Shown: positions 57,426 to 64,000 of the stretch, piece by piece
How positions within the stretch are numbered: position 1 is the stretch's first letter
How the letters are laid out: the number at the start of each line of letters is the position of its first letter
From: Hibiscus mutabilis
Taxonomy: Eukaryota; Streptophyta; Magnoliopsida; Malvales; Malvaceae
DNA length: 64,000 nt
Assembly (NCBI GenBank): GCA_019671005.1
Contig: CM033718.1
Span: 28,660,508-28,724,507 of the forward strand
Direction of reading: 5' to 3'
Position numbers and translations under genes: made by a program
Notes under the pieces: generated by a model
Databases searched by the model: none
Seen by the model: only the letters and a program-made list of their open reading frames with translations
Told to the model about the DNA's origin: nothing

Positions 57426-59002
57426 ATGGCTTCCTCTTCCACTATTGAAGCTTGGGGTGATTCACAACCCACCAACAAGCCTCCCTTCTTCAATGGAGTC
57501 AACTATGCTTATTGGAAGAACCGGATGAAGTTATTTATTCAAGCTTTTGATCTTGAAGCTTGGAAGATCACCATGACTGGTTATACTGCTCCAACTAGTG
57601 AAATGGAATCTTGGAGCAATGATGAGAACAAGAAATTCTCTACAAATGCCAAGGCCATACATATCCTCTTTTGTGCACTTGGTCCCGATGAATATGGAAG
57701 AGTCTTATCTTGTTCTAATGCCAAGGAGATTTGGGACAAGCTTGAAGTCACTCGTGAAGGCACCAGCCAAGTGAAGGAGACCAAAATTAGGCTCCTCAAC
57801 ATCAACTATGAGAACTTCAAAATGGATCCCGAGGAAGACACAAGTCCATGTCTGATCGATTTTCCGTGATCGTAAATGGTTTGAAGGGCTATCGAGAAGT
57901 GACCCCAGAAGATAAACTTGTGAGGAAGATGATCCATTCTCTTCCCAAATCATGGGAGTCAAAGAAAACAACAATCATTGAAGTAAAGGATCTCAAAACT
58001 CTCAAGTTAGATGAACTCATTGGTTCTTTTCTTACACATAAGTTGATGTCAAAAGGGAAGGAAGAAAAGAAGAAAGAAGTGGAAAAGAAGAAATTTGGAG
58101 TTGCTTTCAAAGCAACAAAAGAAGAGAATGATGCTAGTGGAGAAGATGAAGACAAATAAATGGCCATGTTCACCAAGAGATTCAAAAGATTTATGAGGTC
58201 CAACAAAGGAAGAAGATTTCAGAGAGAAGAGGGCTTCAAAAGTGAATCCAAAGACAAAGATCAAATCATTTGCTATGAATGTAAAAAGCCAAGACATATC
58301 AAGTTTGAGTGTCCCCAATTAAAGAAAAAGAGCTTTGAGAAAAAGAAGCACAAGGCTCATATAGCTACTTGGAGCGATGACGAATCATCCAATGATGACG
58401 AGAATGAAGTAGCCAACTTGTGTCTCATGGCAGTAGATGATGACTCTATGGTAACCTCTAATTCATCTTTTTCAATTGATTATACATTTGATGAATTGCA
58501 AGAGGCTTATGATGAATTAGCTTTGGAATTTGAAGAGTCAATTTTGAAAAATAGAAGAATCATTTAAAAATTGAAAATTGAAAATGACTCTATTTCCAAA
58601 TCTAATAAGGAGCTTGAAAGTAGAGTTGAGAAAATTCAAGTCAAAATAAAAGAATTTGAAAATAAAAATCAAGACTTGCACAACTTACTTTCAAGGGTCC
58701 ATGGTGACCTTCAAAAGGAACTTGATGATCTTAAAGATTCTTTTAACAAAGTTGGGACAACAGGTTTTGAGAAAGGTGAAAATTCAAGACCCAGCTATGT
58801 TAGAAAGAACTTTAATGGTTATAGATATGATGGTCCCCAAAGATCATATAATAAAAATGTAATTAAAAGTATTTGGGTTCCTAAAGGACTCATTGCTAAC
58901 AAGGAATGTGATCTTTTGTCAAAATGGATACTAAAAGGGGCTAGAATTTTAGGAACTAACTCACATGGACCCAAAAGAATTTGGGTACCAAAATATGCAT
59001 AG
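57426..59002 (+). pseudogene. Ty1/copia gag (UBN2 type), no pol
   Basis: Start at 57426 (MASSSTIEAWGDSQ). Capsid-like domain: PPFFNGVNYAYWKNRMKLFI, CSNAKEIWDKLEVTREG; a frameshift near 57840 moves to the frame reading MSDRFSVIVNGLKGY, MIHSLPKSWESKKTTI and LKLDELIGSFLTHKL. CCHC knuckle CYECKKPRHIKFEC at 58271-58312 (Arg where Gly is usual before His). In-frame stops at 58157 and 58565. From 58571 a Lys/Glu/Leu-rich region looks like a coiled coil, and the end has GPKRIWVPKYA, the segment that normally precedes protease in SIRE-like copia elements. Protease, integrase, RT and RNase H are absent. Confidence 0.88.
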
Positions 59003-59399
59003 TTCCCTTTTGTCGGTGTGTTGGAGCCATGATGAGCCAAGTGAAGAAATTGAAAAGCTCTAGACACACTAGAAGGAAGGACACTTGAAGAGGATGTGGT
59101 CTAATCAACCTATCTTGGTTCAAGTGGTATTTTTTTCTTCAATGTTACTTAATCATGTTGTTTTATGTGTTTTTATATCTTGATAAGCATGGTCAAATGA
59201 CTCTATATAGCACTTTAATGCTTATAGTAAGTGGGAGTCAGTAATGCGTGAGTTGCACATTTATGGCCTAATATGCTTATATCTATGTTTTGGCCTTAAA
59301 TTTGTAATATTTGATTGATTATGTGATATCATGTTCTCTATGCTTCATTTGTTTTTGCATGATGAATTTTTGAGAATATGATGTTTTTGTTGTAGCAAA
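59003..59399. other. Unassigned AT-rich sequence after the copia gag
   Basis: No frame, LTR terminus or known motif. It contains the break between the copia fragment and the plus-strand Tekay LTR. Confidence 0.5.
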
Positions 59400-60440
59400 T
59401 CTGTCAAAAATACTTGCTTAGAACCTATAGATCGAATTAACCATAAATTGTGTAGATCGAATTCAGGGCTAAAATTTATATGGAATGAAACTCAGTATGT
59501 CTATTTTCATTAGGAGAAAACGGAATTGAATTTTGGGTCCTAAGCTAAAATCTGGAAAAGAAAATAGCTCGACAGTGCAAACTGTCCAGAAATGCAATTA
59601 CCTTGTATTTGAATTAAAAATTGTATTAAGTGGCAAAGCATGATAACGCAAGGCCTATACCCTTAGAAAGAGGATTAAGTTAGCTTTCTAACGGTACAAA
59701 CAAATTGAAATTCTGACGTACGAAAAAAAGTTATGCTTGTTTAAGTGGACAGTGTACAAACTGCCTGGTAGCAGTCTTGGTACTTTGAGACTATTTTTGT
59801 ACACAATTTGAGAAACTGTTAGTAACAGTTTTAAGATAGTAAATACTGCCTAGTTCTGCCTTAATATGAAATATTGACAGTTTAGAAATAAAAATTAAGA
59901 AGTATATATGAAAAATGCCATTTGTCTTGTGTATAGGTTATGTATTGACCTTGCTACTATGTTGAATGAATATGTGAACAAATTTTGATGTATTTCTTGT
60001 GTAATGTATTAGAACTAGCAGTGAACTTGGAAGAGGAAAGGGTGGAGCATCCTAAGGCTAAAAACAAAAGGGGTTTGGATCCAAGACAAGTAGCTAAGCT
60101 TGGAGTATTGTGAGTGTAGATTGACTTGGGGTTATGACTTAGGTCCTAACCAAATATGCATGTTATATTCTTGTTATCCTTGTATTGATTGAAATGAACT
60201 TAATATGAACTTAAACATGCATAAAATGGAAAATTGGCTAAGCTAAAATTTGTAAATAAATAGAAGCATGAAAATGGGTAAATTAATTAGAAAGGAAAAT
60301 GTAAACATGTTTGATTTCTTGCCTTGGAAATGAGCTGTTTGAATGTTGCTTGTATGTACTTCATGATGTATATGTTTGATTTCCATGCTTTAGATTGATC
60401 ATTCAAATGCTTGATGCCTAATAAAGGCCTACGCTAAATG

Positions 60441-60590
60441 CTTACTTGAGATGCTTGAAATGCTTGTCACTTGAAATGTTTGCTATTTGAAAGGCTAGCT
60501 AATTGAAATGTTTGAAATGCTTGTTACTTGAAATGTTTGTTATTCGAAATGATGGTTACTTGAAATGTTGAAATGCTTGCTTGAAGGACA
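60441..60590 (+). repeat. Degenerate short repeats (ACTTGAAATG)
   Basis: About eight irregular repetitions of CTTGAAATG(C/T)TTG. Low complexity, non-coding. Confidence 0.6.
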
Positions 60591-61410
60591 AGTAATTAGT
60601 GATTGTAGAGCTATGGCTCAATTAGCCTAAGGGCTAAGCATGATATTGCTATAACTTGCTTGAATGCAATTCTTGAACACAATTATCATGACTTGAACAT
60701 GAAAGCATAAAAAAACAAGAAACGACAACAAACTTTAAAGTAAAATAAGAATTCTTGTGCCACAAGATATCTTCTAATGGAAGTTAAAGATTTAAAAGAC
60801 TTAAGTTGCCTTAAATGGAAGTCCTTGGATACATTAGTATGATGCTTGGTATTCTTGGGACTACGGTCCATGAGCCACGGCTCAGGGGGACGCCCCATTA
60901 CATGTAATATGTTATTGGCAACAGTAGGAGGTAATGGGGGAGTTGTACAGAGATTGGCGATAGTTGGTTGGATAGTGAGAAGTATAGGATTCTTGGACCT
61001 TTATGGTCAAACACGGACCAATGTCATTCATAACCAATTGTGATCCATGGCAAACATGTAAAAGATATGAACATTATTGTGAAATCAAATAAGAAATTCA
61101 AAGGAAAATCATGAATGTAAAATGAAATGTTAAAGAAGCTCTTGGTGAGCATATGAAATATTGAGCTGTTAGTGAGCAAAAGAAGTGCTAAAAGGCATAA
61201 ACTAAATTAATCAAGTGAAAAACAAATGAAGCATACAGCTTACTTGAATACTTGAAATGCTTGACATGAAATTTTGAGTACATGACTTACTTGACATGTA
61301 TGCTTGAATTGATAAGGTGTATTCTTGATTACTTGCTACTTGATACGAATTGAATGTGTTTAATATGTAAACATAATGTGTTGCTTCCATGTACACTTGT
61401 ACATGGAAAT

Positions 61411-61700
61411 ATGGACTATTTTGTGTATAAATGAACAATTATTGGACTATTTTGGATGTCCAATTGTGTAAGCTTGATTCATGGACTGTTTTGTGTATAA
61501 ATGAACAATTATTGGAGTCTTTTGGATGTCCAATTGTGTGAGCTTGATTCATGGACTGTTTTGTGTATATTTGAACAATTATTGAACTGTTTTGGATGTC
61601 CAAATGTGTGAGCTTGATTCATGGACTGTTTTATGTATAATTGAACAATTATTGGATTGTTTTGGATGTCCAAATGTGTAAGTATGATTCATGGACTGTT
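61411..61700 (+). repeat. 70-bp tandem repeat, four units plus a partial
   Basis: Unit ATGGACTGTTTTGTGTATAA ... AGCTTGATTC, exactly 70 bp, starting at 61411, 61481, 61551 and 61621, with a few substitutions each. Found only in this LTR. Confidence 0.93.
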
Positions 61701-63755
61701 TTGTATAGAATAGGGACTATTTTGACATTGTGAATTATGTGTACATGTTAGATGACTGAATTGTCTAGGCTAAGTGAAAACATGGACTGTTTTGGCATCA
61801 TGAATTGTGTACATGTTATATGGCTGGATTGGCTAGATTACATGGAAATACGGACAGCTTGATAATATATGAGGACTAAATGAACTATCTTGCATTACAA
61901 GAATGTGTAAACATGTATAATAGTTGACTTAGAACCAAGGCTTAAATCAAAGAAAATAAACAGGAATCAAAGGAATACATGAATTGCTTGATAAGTAAGA
62001 TTGAACACTTGAATTGCCTGACATGTAATGCTTGATTTTTTTGACATGAAACTCATGAATTGGTAAATGTCTATACTTGAATCTTGTGTGGTATGATTCA
62101 CTACTTGGAATGTCTCACGATTTCACTTGAATTGATGATTAATGGATTTGCTTGCTTGAATTCAAATTACGAATATGACTTGACTCCATGCCCTTATTCG
62201 AATACTTTGAAATCCTTAGTTAGGATCACATGTCACTTGAAGTAATTACTACTCGAATTGTTTGATACTTGAATTTCTTGAACCTGATATGTATGTTTGA
62301 ATTGACACATGTGATACCTTAATTTCTTGCCATAGGATTTTGTATTGGAATGGCTTGCTTGATAAGTAATGTGACCATACTTGACTTTGATATGTTACGG
62401 ATTACTTGTTATATGAGAATTGATTGACTTAATATGGATAAAGTATGAATTGTAACAAGGCTTGCTTGAAAGGATTTGTATACTCAACTTGTAAAGCATG
62501 TATATGACTCGAATATGTATATGACTTGAATTAAAATAGATATATTACTTGGACATGGTATTTGATGTATGAAAAATGAGTAACACTGGATAATGTTGCT
62601 TAATCTAAATTGCTTGGTTCAATGCTGTACTAGAATGCAATAGATACGATGATACATAATTCTTTCTTGATTTCAAATGCTATGAACTTTAATAGGTCTA
62701 CCTGACTAATTAAGACTTGATATATAAAAAATGGTTAGAACTAGGGCTACCTCACTAAGTACATAATTGTACTTATCACTCTCTTTTCCTCTCTTCCCAA
62801 ACCATAGGTTTAAAGTGCTTTAAGGAGATTGCTTGATATTGAAGTCAGATTCCTTGAACTTGAAGTATGAATTCATACTTGTTTTGTATTACTCCTAGTA
62901 GTTGGTGGCACCTAGTCTTGTATATAGTCATGCTAGATCATGCATTTGGTTTGTCTTGAAAGTTTGTATATATGTATACATGATTTGGCCTTGAATGTTA
63001 TTAAACTTGGTTGTTATGACTTGATTAGTTGCGCATATATGCGTGAACTCTGGATCGAAATAAAAGCTTGCTAGTATATATATACTAATCGAATGCCTCA
63101 CATGTCTACATGATTAAGTAGCAAGACAATTTTGAATGTAAATTTGGAAATGACTATATCCTAGCCTTGTACGTTGTTCGAATGTCTTAATTGGTTGGAG
63201 GAGTAGTAAACATCTTGAATTTATCTTCAAAATAAAATAACCAAAGTAGTGACCTGGTGTGAATAAGAAGCACGTCTTACTTATATGATCAAATGTAATG
63301 CCTAAGTTATGTTAATTGTTGAATGATAAGCAATGCATATATATATATATGCATGAAACTTGAAAGTGGTTAACAACTATGGTAATCTATAATGTAAAGA
63401 AGTATGATAACGATTGTATGATTGTTAATGAGTTTATATATAGATATGATCATGAATGAAATGGAAATTGGATTGAAAGAAGCATGCTTGGTTGTATGAC
63501 CATTCGAATGCTATGTGATAACTTTAATGAAAATGCAATAGTAAATAAAGGTGGTAACCTATAATGACATGTGATTACTTGTGTAAATAAAATATGTGCT
63601 TGCTTATGAAATAAGATATGTATGTCTATTGCTTACTAGTCACTCAACTCATCTAATAGAGATGAGTTCAAAAAATTTTAAATTGGCTCTTGTTTCCAAC
63701 GTTTTCGTAATGCTCCCGAGCCAGTTTACTACTAAACCAGGTTGGGGGTGTTATA

Positions 63756-63773
63756 GCTCTAATACCAATTAAA
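63756..63773 (-). other. PBS (minus strand) between two LTR ends
   Basis: GCTCTAATACCAATTAAA reads TTTAATTGGTATTAGAGC in reverse, one change from the initiator-Met PBS. It belongs to the minus-strand LTR starting at 63774. Confidence 0.8.
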
Positions 63774-64000
63774 TGTGACACCCCCTAACTGGGCTAGTAG
63801 TAACCCGGCTCGGGAGCGTTACTTAACAAGCAAGCAAGGACAATACACGACAAGGCAAGAATAATACAATACAAGAATCAATCAAGCAATCACATACTTA
63901 CTTATCATGCAAGCAACTCATGCTTAGACTTCAAATCACGACAGGCATCCGAACAAGACCAAGGCAACCAATCATACATTACTTACTTATCAAACAAGTA
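63774..64000 (-). repeat. Tekay-type LTR, minus strand, entering the right edge
   Basis: TGTGACACCCCCTAACTGGG ... CGGGAGCGTTAC; the reverse complement matches the end of the 59400-63755 LTR over its terminal 50 bp. Continues past the window. Confidence 0.8.

Larger units (their letters stand above)
59400..63755 (+). repeat. Tekay-type LTR, plus strand, 5'-truncated
   Basis: Collinear with the second half of Tekay LTRs: ACAGTGCAAACTGTCCAG near 59573, AGCTTTCTAACGG near 59687, CTATGGCTCAATTAGCC near 60611, CTCACTAAGTACAT near 62751, and the end GGGGGTGTTATA at 63755. The 5' part is missing. No PBS in plus orientation follows it. Confidence 0.82.

Noticed and set aside
57889..58318. Ser/Phe-rich minus-strand frames opposite the copia gag
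   Set aside because: Shadow of the Lys/Glu-rich gag frame.

Overview
The window reads as heterochromatic, intergenic DNA from a plant nuclear genome, most likely a eudicot. It is AT-rich. Every recognisable coding fragment is a decayed LTR-retrotransposon protein: chromovirus gypsy (Tekay/Del type), Athila-like gypsy, a gag-only gypsy group and one Ty1/copia gag. I found no host gene, tRNA gene, rRNA, CRISPR array or prokaryotic signal. The species cannot be named from the sequence alone. Family names rest on protein motifs read by eye, since no database search was possible.

The layout is a deep stack of insertions, several of them dated relative to one another by 5-bp target-site duplications (TSDs). 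(1) 1-2324: the 3' part of a gag-only gypsy element, entering from the left edge, inserted into the integrase end of an Athila-like element whose remnants fill 2325-4272. (2) That Athila tail was invaded at 4273 by a minus-strand Tekay-type element (E). Its left LTR is now scattered over 4273-48797 by later insertions, its non-coding interior is 48798-51720, and its right LTR starts at 51721. (3) In E's left LTR sits a nearly complete plus-strand Tekay chromovirus (5143-24168; LTRs about 3.65 kb; gag, protease, RT, RNase H, integrase, chromodomain; TSD TAAAC/TATAC). This element was itself hit twice: a tiny-interior element in gag (9086-11233) and a gag-only element in RT (13080-17689, perfect TSD CCCGG). 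(4) Also in E's left LTR are a plus-strand Tekay LTR (26402-29879) and a minus-strand Tekay relic H (30490-48031, TSD AAATT). H contains a further relic I (32407-44478, TSD GTTCA), and I contains an array of small 'F' elements (36244-41000). (5) 50079-51001 is a solo LTR with TSD TCAAT. (6) 52063-54373 holds a second, minus-strand F unit at the broken right LTR of E. (7) 54374-56926 is another gutted Tekay relic (G). (8) 56927-about 59002 is a copia LTR plus gag with no pol. (9) 59400-63755 is a 5'-truncated Tekay LTR facing a minus-strand LTR (63774 to the edge) tail to tail across a primer-binding site.

Functionally, only the 5143-24168 element ever carried a full gag-pol set. It is now dead: many stops (several recognisable as CGA to TGA changes), frameshifts and two insertions. 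Most other elements are non-autonomous. The group whose LTRs begin TGATAC and end in TATCA includes gag-only elements, one element with a 203-bp interior, and the F family, whose roughly 650-bp interior carries one small ORF. That ORF has a CCHC-like knuckle and is open in one copy (53471-52671, minus). F is the best candidate here for something undescribed. Other unusual points are lineage-specific minisatellites that all occupy the same slot in Tekay-type LTRs, two inverted LTR junctions, and a sequence block shared by two otherwise unrelated LTR families.
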